The notes: generated from the letters alone by a model not told the origin. A stretch of 5,069 bases of DNA from CAYLLE01 sp964384485 (GCA_964384485.1 CAYLLE010000183.1:1-5069); one strand, 5' to 3'. Positions 1 through 5,069 are shown, numbered from the stretch's first letter. A program made the numbers and translations.

Positions 1-55
1 ATATGAAATTATTGCCTCTTCTCAATCACAGAAGGAGTTGACCGGGATTTGCTGG
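1..55 (+). repeat. Partial copy (right half) of a dispersed hairpin repeat
   Basis: Bases 1-55 align without gaps to 4992-5046, with 46 of 55 positions identical by hand count. The last part, GTTGACCGGGATTTGC at 37-52, is the right arm of the palindromic element seen complete at 4956-5043. The left arm would lie before the window starts. The repeat carries an AAGGAG (32-37) followed by TTG CTG, and the neighbouring gene appears to use these for initiation. This copy has the same orientation as the 4956-5043 copy. Confidence 0.8.
32..51 (+). promoter_or_regulatory. Shine-Dalgarno and TTG start embedded in the repeat
   Basis: AAGGAG at 32-37 is followed after 11 nt by TTG at 49-51, in frame with the carboxypeptidase-like gene. 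An in-frame stop (TGA at 4-6) closes the frame upstream. The same AAGGAG-N11-TTGCTG arrangement occurs in the repeat copy at 5023-5045, so it belongs to the repeat and did not necessarily evolve with this gene. Use as a real start is plausible but unproven. Confidence 0.4.
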
Positions 56-1518
56 TCCAATTACTAAGCCGCGTCAGATGTACGTCCGATAATTACACCA
101 TGAACAGCATCCTGCGGCGCCGCCTCGACTACCCCGAATACCAAAACTATCTTACCTCACTTTCCAAAAATCACCCCGGCCTAATAAAAATCTCAGTCCT
201 TTTTAACCATCCGGATTATCCCGTCCTTTGTGTTGACATTACCGATCCCCAAACCGACCCGTCCCGGAAACAGCATGCCCTGTTTACCGCCATGCACTCG
301 GGTGTGGAATACTCCGGAACGAACACCCTGCTTCTCCTCATTAACTGGCTCGTAAGTGAAGATCCCGGCGCCGTTCAAATCCGTCAGGCCACGCGGATCA
401 CCCTGGTGCCCGTACCGAATCCCTTCGTGTACCAATCGGGGGACCTGGAAATGCAGCACCGTTCCCTTTTCGGAAACGATCCCTACAGCGGACCCTGGGA
501 TTTTGACGGAGTCCGGGATCCCGAAACGAATGTGGAGGCGGCGGCTGTCCAATGTCTCCTGGATGAGCTTAAGCCGGAACTCTATATCGACTGCCACGGG
601 GTTTTCATTGACGGGCAGTATATGGTGGAAAATACCGGGATTTCCGTATTCGGCATGAACCGCCCCCATCATGATGAGTTTGTCCGATCCATGAATCAGG
701 CGGCCGAAAAGGCCGGCCATCATACCGATACTCTGTCTATTCGGCAGAAGATCCTTCCCGTCCGGCAGGATGCTGCTGAAAAATTCCCCCGGCGGTATTT
801 ATCCTGTGCCGACAGGATTACACCGGGTGTGTACGCGTATCATCACTATCACACCCTTTCCATGGTGATGGAAATCGGTAACGAAGCGGGCGGATTCCGC
901 CGGATTAAAGCCGCGCTGGAAGGCGGATTAACGTTGTGGCCCGGTGAAGCTGAACCCGGTTTTCCCGCGGGACGTCTCTACGGAGAAGGCTTTTACTCGA
1001 TCCATCCTTATTCCACGGAACCGGCGGAACGGCGTGAACAGCGGACCGCTCTGCGGCGGGAGGTTGATGTGATGCCTTTAGGCAGCATCCACCCCCAGCG
1101 CCCGGGCCGGGACCGGTTTCTCCTCCTCTCACCCAAGACTGCCGAAAAACTGTCCCGCCTTCCCGCGCGGCTTCCGGTAAGCGAAAGTTTGTCCGCCTTC
1201 TCCGGGTCACCTCTCGCGGATTTGGTGGAGCGGATTAATGACGGTGACTATCATATACTGAATCTGCCCGGAAAACTCCGGAAGATAGAACCGGTGCCTT
1301 TTAATGCCGGCATCACCATGCCATTCCGGAATGTCAGAAACTGCCGAGTCAAGCTGAATGGAGTTTCCGCCGATGACAGACTCCGCGCGCGGGACTACGG
1401 TCCGTTCTCCTGCGCCTTCATTGGTTTTCCGGACGGCTTCCCGGAACAGGACATGATGATCGATCTGAGCTATGAGTACACTCCTCCGGATGAGCTTTTA
1501 GGGGAAAAAATTACGTGA
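49..1518 (+). CDS. M14-type zinc carboxypeptidase-like protein
   Basis: The 489-residue product resembles M14 (carboxypeptidase A-like) metallopeptidases. The N-terminal part (about residues 28-66) has the family's usual lead-in, with Y-x-x-Y, a 'hPxLIKI' stretch and 'ITDP'. Candidate zinc ligands are H83 with E87 in HSGVEYSG, and H183 in the D-x-H-G motif (IDCHG). A candidate general-base glutamate is E275 in MVMEIGNE. The PVPNPF segment (121-126) matches the region after the first ligand pair. I see no signal peptide or membrane segment, so a cytoplasmic location is inferred. The spacing H-x3-E differs from the usual H-x2-E, so activity is not certain. The longest ORF starts at TTG 49, 11 nt after AAGGAG, but both lie inside the repeat. 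ATG at 100 (residue 18, just before the conserved part) is the alternative but has no visible ribosome site. The substrate is unknown; peptides, cell-wall peptides and amidated small molecules are all possible. The family call is fairly sure, the start is not. Confidence 0.75.
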   Translation: MLVQLLSRVRCTSDNYTMNSILRRRLDYPEYQNYLTSLSKNHPGLIKISVLFNHPDYPVLCVDITDPQTDPSRKQHALFTAMHSGVEYSGTNTLLLLINWLVSEDPGAVQIRQATRITLVPVPNPFVYQSGDLEMQHRSLFGNDPYSGPWDFDGVRDPETNVEAAAVQCLLDELKPELYIDCHGVFIDGQYMVENTGISVFGMNRPHHDEFVRSMNQAAEKAGHHTDTLSIRQKILPVRQDAAEKFPRRYLSCADRITPGVYAYHHYHTLSMVMEIGNEAGGFRRIKAALEGGLTLWPGEAEPGFPAGRLYGEGFYSIHPYSTEPAERREQRTALRREVDVMPLGSIHPQRPGRDRFLLLSPKTAEKLSRLPARLPVSESLSAFSGSPLADLVERINDGDYHILNLPGKLRKIEPVPFNAGITMPFRNVRNCRVKLNGVSADDRLRARDYGPFSCAFIGFPDGFPEQDMMIDLSYEYTPPDELLGEKIT

Positions 1519-1530
1519 TACCCGGGGAAA

Positions 1531-1550
1531 TGGTCAGTGAGAACTGATCA
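1531..1550 (+). other. RNA hairpin with GAGA tetraloop behind the carboxypeptidase gene
   Basis: TGGTCAGT (1531-1538) pairs with ACTGATCA (1543-1550) in an 8-bp stem with one G-U pair, closed by a GAGA (GNRA-type) loop. It lies 12 nt after the carboxypeptidase stop. No U-run follows (the next bases are purine-rich), so it does not look like a normal intrinsic terminator. It may be an end-protecting hairpin or a chance structure. Confidence 0.35.
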
Positions 1551-1570
1551 GAGAAGATAGAGAAAGATGA
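1541..1570 (+). pseudogene. Possible tail of the cognate antitoxin (VapB-like)
   Basis: Read in the frame that ends at TGA 1568-1570, this stretch gives ELIREDRER and overlaps the toxin-like ATG by four bases (ATGA). Short charged tails of this kind are common at the C-terminus of ribbon-helix-helix antitoxins encoded just before vapC. An in-frame TGA at 1538-1540 cuts the frame immediately upstream, so no antitoxin survives. The support is the overlap and the adjacent PIN-like start; on its own this peptide would mean nothing. Confidence 0.25.
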
Positions 1571-1620
1571 TTATAGTACTTGATACATCATCCGCGATTA
1601 TGGAAGGAGCATTGAGATAA
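1567..1620 (+). pseudogene. Remnant of a PIN-domain (VapC-type) toxin gene, N-terminus only
   Basis: The ORF begins with ATG and reads MIIVLDTSSAIMEGALR before TAA. This matches the first beta-strand and catalytic Asp of PIN-domain ribonucleases of the VapC family, which typically open with hydrophobic residues and then L-D-T-S-x. An intact VapC is usually about 130 residues; here only 17 remain. The DNA after 1620 is AT-rich and stop-laden and does not continue the domain in any plus frame. In the overlapping frame the bases before the ATG read ELIREDRER and end in the TGA of an ATGA overlap (1567-1570), the usual VapB/VapC junction. I infer a vapBC locus deleted at both ends. No toxic activity is expected. 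A chance resemblance of a 17-residue peptide cannot be excluded. Confidence 0.5.
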
Positions 1621-1658
1621 GTAATTCATAAGATTATTATTGTAACAGAAAAATTCTT

Positions 1659-2891
1659 CTAATAAAGGAACCCGGATAAATAAAGGGGAATAGTATTGCC
1701 GGTTCCGATTTCTATATTATCCTTAAAAAGCAGCCCGGAATCGATTCCTTTAAGCTGCTTTCCAGATTTATTTCTCCCGTCTATTTCCACCTCATACACC
1801 TTCCTTTCAAAGGCTACCGTGAAATCTACTTTCACGGATGTGTGAATATCCAACACAGAACCGACTTGGGAAGCAAAAAAAGATTCTCGGATATTCCCGG
1901 GATCAGGATCATGGATCCACCAATTTTCTGAGAGGGCATAGTAGATATTGGGCGATGTAAATAAGATTTTTGAGTGCTTCATTACCTTCAGATTTGTGCC
2001 GCCAATTCGAACAATGTTTAGAATCTCAGCTCGATTGAGGAGATCAAAAAGCATATAGAGGGTGTCTTTAGAGACTTCGATTTCACTTGTCAAAGAGGTG
2101 ATATTAACCAGAGGAATTTTGCTCAGTGTTAAATAGCCGATCAATTTTTTTAACTTAATACTGGTAGAAGGGAGCAGAGATTTTGTACTCGGGATGTCTT
2201 CATAAATAATCTTATCAATCACATTCAGCAGAAGAGAAAAATATTCCTCTCTTTTATGGTCGATGAAGAAGGGGAAGTTTCCCGCCTCAAGGTAATTATG
2301 AAAATCTTTTATTACCCGGGGATGCTGGTATAAAATCTTTCCACTTATTTCAGAATGATCCTTTACGATAGTTTCAAAAGGAAAGCTTTCATGACTCTTT
2401 TTATATCGAAAATTAAGGTATTCCCGAAAAGAGAGCGGCTCAAGCTTGTAAAGCATGAGCCTTCTTGAAAGATCTCCTCTCTCGTTCAATATATTGATGA
2501 TCGAACTTCCGGAAATGATAAATTTCTTGTCCGGATAGGCATCATAGAGAGCTTTTACATCGATACTCCAATTATTCTGTTTGTGGATTTCATCGATTAT
2601 CACACACTCCCCATAATACTTAAAATACTCACATACCGTAGTGTAGATACCGTCCTGCATGACAAGGGGATTGTCAGCAGAAATATATAAACATTTTTTT
2701 GGATCGTTGTAGGTTTCACAATAGTATTGCAAGAGCAGAGTTGTTTTTCCCGTCCCCCTGCCCCCGATAATTCCAATAAGGCGGTTTTCCCAATTAATGT
2801 ACCCATAAAGATACCGGTGAAAATTAGTTTTAACCCCATGTACCACCCTTAATTGTATTGCAAACAAATCGGCCAAAAGGTTCTCAGTCAC
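1659..2891 (-). CDS. AAA_14/DUF4143-family ATPase
   Basis: The 410-residue product has the architecture of the AAA_14 plus DUF4143 proteins, widespread prokaryotic P-loop ATPases of unclear role. Walker A is GGRGTGKTT (43-51), Walker B is VIIDEIH (97-103), and a sensor-like FIISGSS follows (124-130). The region 'RRLMLYKLEPLSFREYL' (143-159) is the typical link after the ATPase core. About 230-320 looks like a winged-helix segment, and about 334-380 is the DUF4143 restriction-nuclease-like fold. There the usual E-V-K is replaced by EVEIDGRNK (367-375), so nuclease activity is doubtful. The start is GTG, preceded by AGGGGAG at 4 nt; no in-frame ATG occurs before Walker A. The gene is AT-richer than its neighbours: 1921-1980 has 22 G/C of 60, against 34 of 60 in 541-600 and in 4021-4080, which suggests acquisition. 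It appears intact. The family is sure, the function unknown. Confidence 0.88.
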   Translation of the reverse strand: MTENLLADLFAIQLRVVHGVKTNFHRYLYGYINWENRLIGIIGGRGTGKTTLLLQYYCETYNDPKKCLYISADNPLVMQDGIYTTVCEYFKYYGECVIIDEIHKQNNWSIDVKALYDAYPDKKFIISGSSIINILNERGDLSRRLMLYKLEPLSFREYLNFRYKKSHESFPFETIVKDHSEISGKILYQHPRVIKDFHNYLEAGNFPFFIDHKREEYFSLLLNVIDKIIYEDIPSTKSLLPSTSIKLKKLIGYLTLSKIPLVNITSLTSEIEVSKDTLYMLFDLLNRAEILNIVRIGGTNLKVMKHSKILFTSPNIYYALSENWWIHDPDPGNIRESFFASQVGSVLDIHTSVKVDFTVAFERKVYEVEIDGRNKSGKQLKGIDSGLLFKDNIEIGTGNTIPLYLSGFLY

Positions 2892-2895
2892 CCCG

Positions 2896-2902
2896 CTCCC
2901 CT
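2896..2902 (-). promoter_or_regulatory. Ribosome binding site deciding the GTG start
   Basis: The minus strand reads AGGGGAG, then 4 nt, then GTG at 2891. The next in-frame ATG would come at residue 78, after Walker A, so this GTG is the only reasonable start for an intact ATPase. Confidence 0.55.
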
Positions 2903-2906
2903 ATTA

Positions 2907-2957
2907 CGTCGACTACTTTCGACGATATCTATATGCTTTCGTCGAGTCTATTCGACG
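2907..2957 (-). promoter_or_regulatory. Two identical dyads, putative operator pair
   Basis: CGTCGA-N6-TCGACG occurs at 2907-2924 and again at 2940-2957. Both copies have perfect 6-bp arms and 6-bp spacers, and their starts are exactly 33 bp apart, about three helical turns. They sit between the predicted leftward promoter and the GTG of the DUF4143 ATPase gene, with the first dyad over the expected transcription start. This layout is that of operators for a dimeric repressor binding cooperatively. They could instead form two small hairpins in the 5' leader. No regulator gene is visible in the window. Confidence 0.5.
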
Positions 2958-2961
2958 GTTT

Positions 2962-2990
2962 ATTATAAAATATGAAGGTACAATACGCAA
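2962..2990 (-). promoter_or_regulatory. Leftward sigma-70-type promoter for the DUF4143 ATPase gene
   Basis: On the minus strand TTGCGT (2990-2985) is followed after 17 bp by a perfect TATAAT (2967-2962). Transcription would start near 2955, inside the first CGTCGA-N6-TCGACG dyad, leaving a leader of about 64 nt before the GTG at 2891. The -10 box and spacing are ideal, but the -35 box matches the consensus only in its first three bases. Confidence 0.45.
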
Positions 2991-3265
2991 GCCGATATTG
3001 CTTGGCGTCAGGCAGAATGTGCCCTGTCTGGTTTTCGTCGACGGCGGGCCCCCTGTCAGACGATGGAAATCTGCTCCATGCTCTTTCAGCCCGATTCGAC
3101 GAGAGTGAGTTTGTATCGTTGTTGAATGAAAACAAAATCGGTGAAGTAGTATTCGGGGGGGATATTTTCATATGGCTTGGGCGTGTCGTTTATGCTTTGA
3201 GCATGACCGGTGTATCTTCTCATAATTCTATAAAATCGAAGCGTACAAGGTTCCTTTTTGCCTGA
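2972..3265 (+). CDS. Doubtful small ORF in the gap between the two ATPase genes
   Basis: An ATG-started frame of 97 residues spans most of the gap and overlaps the last 46 bases of the leftward nuclease gene tail to tail. The middle part (FDESEFVSLLNENKIGEVVF) looks protein-like, and the C-terminal part has a hydrophobic stretch (IFIWLGRVVYALSM). I recognise no family. No Shine-Dalgarno sequence precedes the ATG. The upstream half (2972-3110) is also open in a second plus frame (2821-3105, no ATG) and on the minus strand (2929-3171), which weakens the case. It could be a gene fragment or simply unexplained spacer DNA. Apart from the promoter and dyads at its left end, I see nothing else secure in 2892-3219. 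Confidence 0.2.
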   Translation: MKVQYASRYCLASGRMCPVWFSSTAGPLSDDGNLLHALSARFDESEFVSLLNENKIGEVVFGGDIFIWLGRVVYALSMTGVSSHNSIKSKRTRFLFA

Positions 3266-4779
3266 CTGAAGATCAGACCAAGCTCAAAAAGACGGCCTCC
3301 CGTTTTTTCCCGGTATTTCTCGGCGTAGCCCCGGCTTTGTATCTGCTCCAAAGCGGTGTTGGGGCCGCCTTCGGGAAGTTCGCCAGGGATCACCTTTATT
3401 TCCATTACGTAGATGTTTTTCTCCAGCTGTACGGTCATGTCCGCCTGACCGTGGCTGGAAGTGTCTTCGGGGATGACCGTTGCTGTTGCCGCCGAAAAGT
3501 AAGCGTAGAGCACGGAGGCATAAAAACCTTCGAAATCGGTTAGATCGTTATTGGTAAAGTTCCGCCAGGGGATGCCTGCAAAAAGACGGCGGATCGTGCT
3601 CTCCAGGGCGGGCATGTCGGCCAAGCGGAGAGCGTCCCATGTACTATCGCTCAATCTGACCTTCTCCTGTGCGGCATGGGTGTAGGAAGTAATCAGGAAG
3701 TCCGTAAAAGCGTTCTTCACTTCCAGATTGGGGAATCCAAGGTGATAAATAGTTCTGGTCCTGCGGACTTCCGTTCCCTTAATGGAAAGATAGCCTGTTT
3801 GAAACAGCAGCGTTACAGGTTGAAGCGTATCCACCTCAAAGGACGAGAGCAGCTCCTCCCCGGCCTCAATGTTCTCCAGGTCCGGCAGGAAGTAGCGGTT
3901 CTTTTGCATCAGCCTTACCAGAAAGCTGGGGGTCCCCGTTTCAAACCAGAAGTTCCTGTACCGCTGCCCTTCGCTGATAAACAGCAGAATATCAAACGGA
4001 TTGTAGACCGCGTCACCCAAAAAATTGTAGCCGTTGTACCACCGCTGCAACTCTTCCCAGTCCACCCCGGCCAGATGCTCGGCAAAGACGGTTTCCAGGT
4101 CCCGATGGGTGTACCCGCAGATGGTGGCGTAATTCGGATCAAGGGTAAGGTCGTTCAAGTTGTTGACCCCACTAAAGATATTCACCTTACTGAACTTGCT
4201 CACCCCGGTAAGAAAGACGAAATGAAGGTGTTCGTCCATTTTTTTCAAAACAGAGTAGAGGTTTTTCAAACCCTCTCTAATTTCAAATGTTATTTCCGGT
4301 GTCTCAATATTGTCCAGCATCGGTTTGTCGTATTCATCCACCAGAACTACGACGGGCATTTTGTGTTTTTCCGCAGTACCAGATATAAGCTTTTCGAAAA
4401 GCGTGGAGACTTCATCCTCTAAATCCAGAGTGACACCTAAATGTGTCGCATTCTCTTGTAACAGGTGGATGATCTTTTTATCAAGAGCTGCCCGGGTTTT
4501 CACTATTCCGGAAGCCCAGTCTATCTTGATTACCGGATATTTTTTCGACCAGTCCCATTTATTATGGATGGCCTTCCCCATAAAAAGAGGCTCATTTCCT
4601 TCGAAGAGTTCCTTGAATGTGTCCACCAGGAGGCTTTTACCGAAGCGGCGGGGCCGGGAGAGGAAGTAATATCCTCCAATGTTGGTCATGGATTCAATGA
4701 TACCCGTTTTGTCTACATAGGCCATATCTTTATCGTGTATTTTCTTTAGGCTTGTAATTCCAATGGGCAAGGGTTTCAT
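3220..4779 (-). CDS. AAA-ATPase-like protein with C-terminal PD-(D/E)XK nuclease domain (PDDEXK_9)
   Basis: The 519-residue product has the standard two-domain layout of the AAA-ATPase-like (PF09820) plus PDDEXK_9 (PF08011, formerly DUF1703) family. It opens with MKPLPIGITSLKKI and YVDKT (21-25), then a Walker A variant SRPRRFGKSL (41-50), Walker B VVVLVDEYDKPM (143-154), and FVFLTGVSKFSKVNIFSG (187-204). YNGYNF (248-253) and VYNPFDILLF (258-267) are also family hallmarks. The C-terminal nuclease fold shows D447 in GQADMTV, E460-I-K462 in VMEIKVI, and the helix ALEQIQSRGYAEKY (476-489), so the D...E-x-K catalytic set is intact. The longest frame reaches 4848, but ATG 4779 is chosen because GGAGGA lies 4 nt upstream and because family members begin with this LPIG segment. 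The family is common in gut anaerobes and often multicopy. Its role (mobile-element or defence-related?) is not established. It lies 328 bp upstream of the DUF4143 gene on the same strand. Confidence 0.92.
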   Translation of the reverse strand: MKPLPIGITSLKKIHDKDMAYVDKTGIIESMTNIGGYYFLSRPRRFGKSLLVDTFKELFEGNEPLFMGKAIHNKWDWSKKYPVIKIDWASGIVKTRAALDKKIIHLLQENATHLGVTLDLEDEVSTLFEKLISGTAEKHKMPVVVLVDEYDKPMLDNIETPEITFEIREGLKNLYSVLKKMDEHLHFVFLTGVSKFSKVNIFSGVNNLNDLTLDPNYATICGYTHRDLETVFAEHLAGVDWEELQRWYNGYNFLGDAVYNPFDILLFISEGQRYRNFWFETGTPSFLVRLMQKNRYFLPDLENIEAGEELLSSFEVDTLQPVTLLFQTGYLSIKGTEVRRTRTIYHLGFPNLEVKNAFTDFLITSYTHAAQEKVRLSDSTWDALRLADMPALESTIRRLFAGIPWRNFTNNDLTDFEGFYASVLYAYFSAATATVIPEDTSSHGQADMTVQLEKNIYVMEIKVIPGELPEGGPNTALEQIQSRGYAEKYREKTGGRLFELGLIFSQAKRNLVRFDFIEL

Positions 4780-4783
4780 GGAA

Positions 4784-4789
4784 TCCTCC
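4784..4789 (-). promoter_or_regulatory. Strong ribosome binding site fixing the start at 4779
   Basis: The minus strand reads GGAGGA, 4 nt before ATG 4779-4777. The earlier in-frame ATGs (4797 and further out) have only AT-rich DNA before them, so the 23 extra N-terminal residues of the longest frame are most likely not translated. Confidence 0.8.
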
Positions 4790-4795
4790 GGGGCC

Positions 4796-4825
4796 ATTAT
4801 AACAAAAATTTTTATTATGTGTCGA
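4796..4825 (-). promoter_or_regulatory. Possible promoter of the nuclease-ATPase gene
   Basis: The minus strand has TCGACA (4825-4820; five of six bases match TTGACA), an 18-bp spacer and a perfect TATAAT (4801-4796). The start point would fall near 4789, directly at the Shine-Dalgarno sequence, so the leader would be very short. That is unusual, and the AT-rich setting makes chance matches likely. Confidence 0.35.
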
Positions 4826-4844
4826 AGGAATCGCTGCATGTACA

Positions 4845-4930
4845 GCAATTTCCGGTGATCACATTCGCATTAAAATTTATAAATTGTTTTATTGCAAGCA
4901 ATTACATAAATCGGGATCACCGGAAATGGC
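4845..4930 (-). repeat. Palindromic REPIN/MITE-like element, copy 1 (inverted relative to copy 2)
   Basis: The arms GCAATTTCCGGTGATC (4845-4860) and GATCACCGGAAATGGC (4915-4930) are complementary at 15 of 16 positions around a 54-nt AT-rich centre. The centre holds a perfect 12-bp palindrome AATTTATAAATT (4874-4885) and ATTGC-AA-GCAAT (4891-4902). Read on the minus strand it aligns with the copy at 4956-5043, sharing CCGGT-N3-CCCGAT-N-TA near one arm and TTTTAAT near the other. The element therefore has a direction and is not just a symmetric hairpin. No transposase or coding frame lies inside it. Confidence 0.75.
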
Positions 4931-4955
4931 CGTTTTTCCGCGAAAAAAATATGCG

Positions 4956-5043
4956 GCAATTCCCGGTCAACCCGATCTAAATTTATATATTATATGAAAT
5001 TATGGCCGATTTTTAATCACATAAGGAGTTGTCCGGGAATTGC
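4956..5043 (+). repeat. Palindromic REPIN/MITE-like element, copy 2
   Basis: The arms GCAATTCCCGGTCAAC (4956-4971) and GTTGTCCGGGAATTGC (5028-5043) are complementary at 15 of 16 positions around a 56-nt AT-rich centre. The right half repeats at the start of the window (1-55, same orientation). Copy 1 lies 25 bp to the left in the opposite orientation; the spacer 4931-4955 is itself weakly palindromic (TTTTTCCGCGAAAAA). I see no clear target-site duplication. After this element, 5044-5069 is GC-rich and could be the beginning of another gene. Confidence 0.8.
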
Positions 5044-5069
5044 TGCCCCCGTCCGGCCTCCGCCGCCCG

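Noticed and set aside
193..723. Minus-strand 176-codon open frame inside the carboxypeptidase-like gene
   Set aside because: It is antisense to a gene with clear family motifs, has no recognisable domain, and looks like a composition-driven shadow.
1901..1917. Three GATC sites within 17 bp
   Set aside because: They fall in the coding sequence for HDPDPG in the DUF4143 protein and are explained by Asp-Pro codons; they are not a methylation or origin cluster.
2821..3105. Plus-strand open frame containing the repeated V-[DE]-x-x-R-R pattern
   Set aside because: It has no ATG and half of it is antisense to the ATPase N-terminus. The 11-codon repeat is a by-product of the twin dyads.
3192..3204. 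ATGCT-TTG-AGCAT hairpin after the nuclease gene stop
   Set aside because: The 5-bp stem has no adjacent U-run, so it is too weak to call a terminator.
3676..4422. Plus-strand 248-codon open frame
   Set aside because: It lies wholly antisense to the nuclease-ATPase gene, whose motifs account for the sequence; the translation has no family features.
4780..4848. N-terminal extension of the nuclease-ATPase (23 residues)
   Set aside because: The strong GGAGGA before ATG 4779 and the family's usual LPIG start argue that translation begins at 4779.
4845..5043. CRISPR array
   Set aside because: The units are imperfect palindromes in opposite orientations, with related AT-rich centres and only two copies. 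There are no regular direct repeats with unique spacers.

Overview
The window is a bacterial accessory region of about 5 kb. It has three full-length protein genes, a relic of a toxin-antitoxin locus and a family of hairpin-forming repeats. Taxonomy is uncertain. Moderate-to-high GC host genes, dispersed inverted repeats, and AAA-ATPase-like/PDDEXK_9 and DUF4143 ATPase genes would fit a gut-type spirochaete (Treponema-like) or another anaerobe, but nothing here is diagnostic.

Layout, left to right. Bases 1-55 are the right half of a repeat element that recurs at 4992-5046. A rightward M14-type zinc carboxypeptidase-like gene (49-1518) begins at or just after this repeat. In the short gap behind it (1519-1658) are a GNRA-loop hairpin and a 17-codon ORF that reads as the first strand of a PIN-domain (VapC) toxin, so this looks like a decayed vapBC locus. 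Two leftward genes follow. The first (1659-2891) encodes an AAA_14/DUF4143 ATPase and is visibly AT-richer than its neighbours. The second (3220-4779) encodes an AAA-ATPase-like protein with a C-terminal PD-(D/E)XK nuclease domain that keeps its E-x-K motif. Upstream of the DUF4143 gene is a well-formed leftward promoter, followed by two identical dyads (CGTCGA-N6-TCGACG) spaced exactly 33 bp apart, which suggests an operator pair. The rest of the 328-bp gap (2892-3219) holds only a weak ORF candidate. The right end (4845-5043) carries two oppositely oriented copies of an 86-88 bp imperfect-palindrome element (REPIN- or MITE-like).

Both leftward genes pair an N-terminal P-loop ATPase with a C-terminal PD-(D/E)XK-like domain, one with an intact active site and one that appears degenerate. 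They point the same way but are separated by 328 bp and have separate predicted promoters, so they are not a tight operon. The overall picture is a region of gene turnover: repeats, a toxin relic, a compositionally foreign ATPase and a putative nuclease. A joint function is a hypothesis only.
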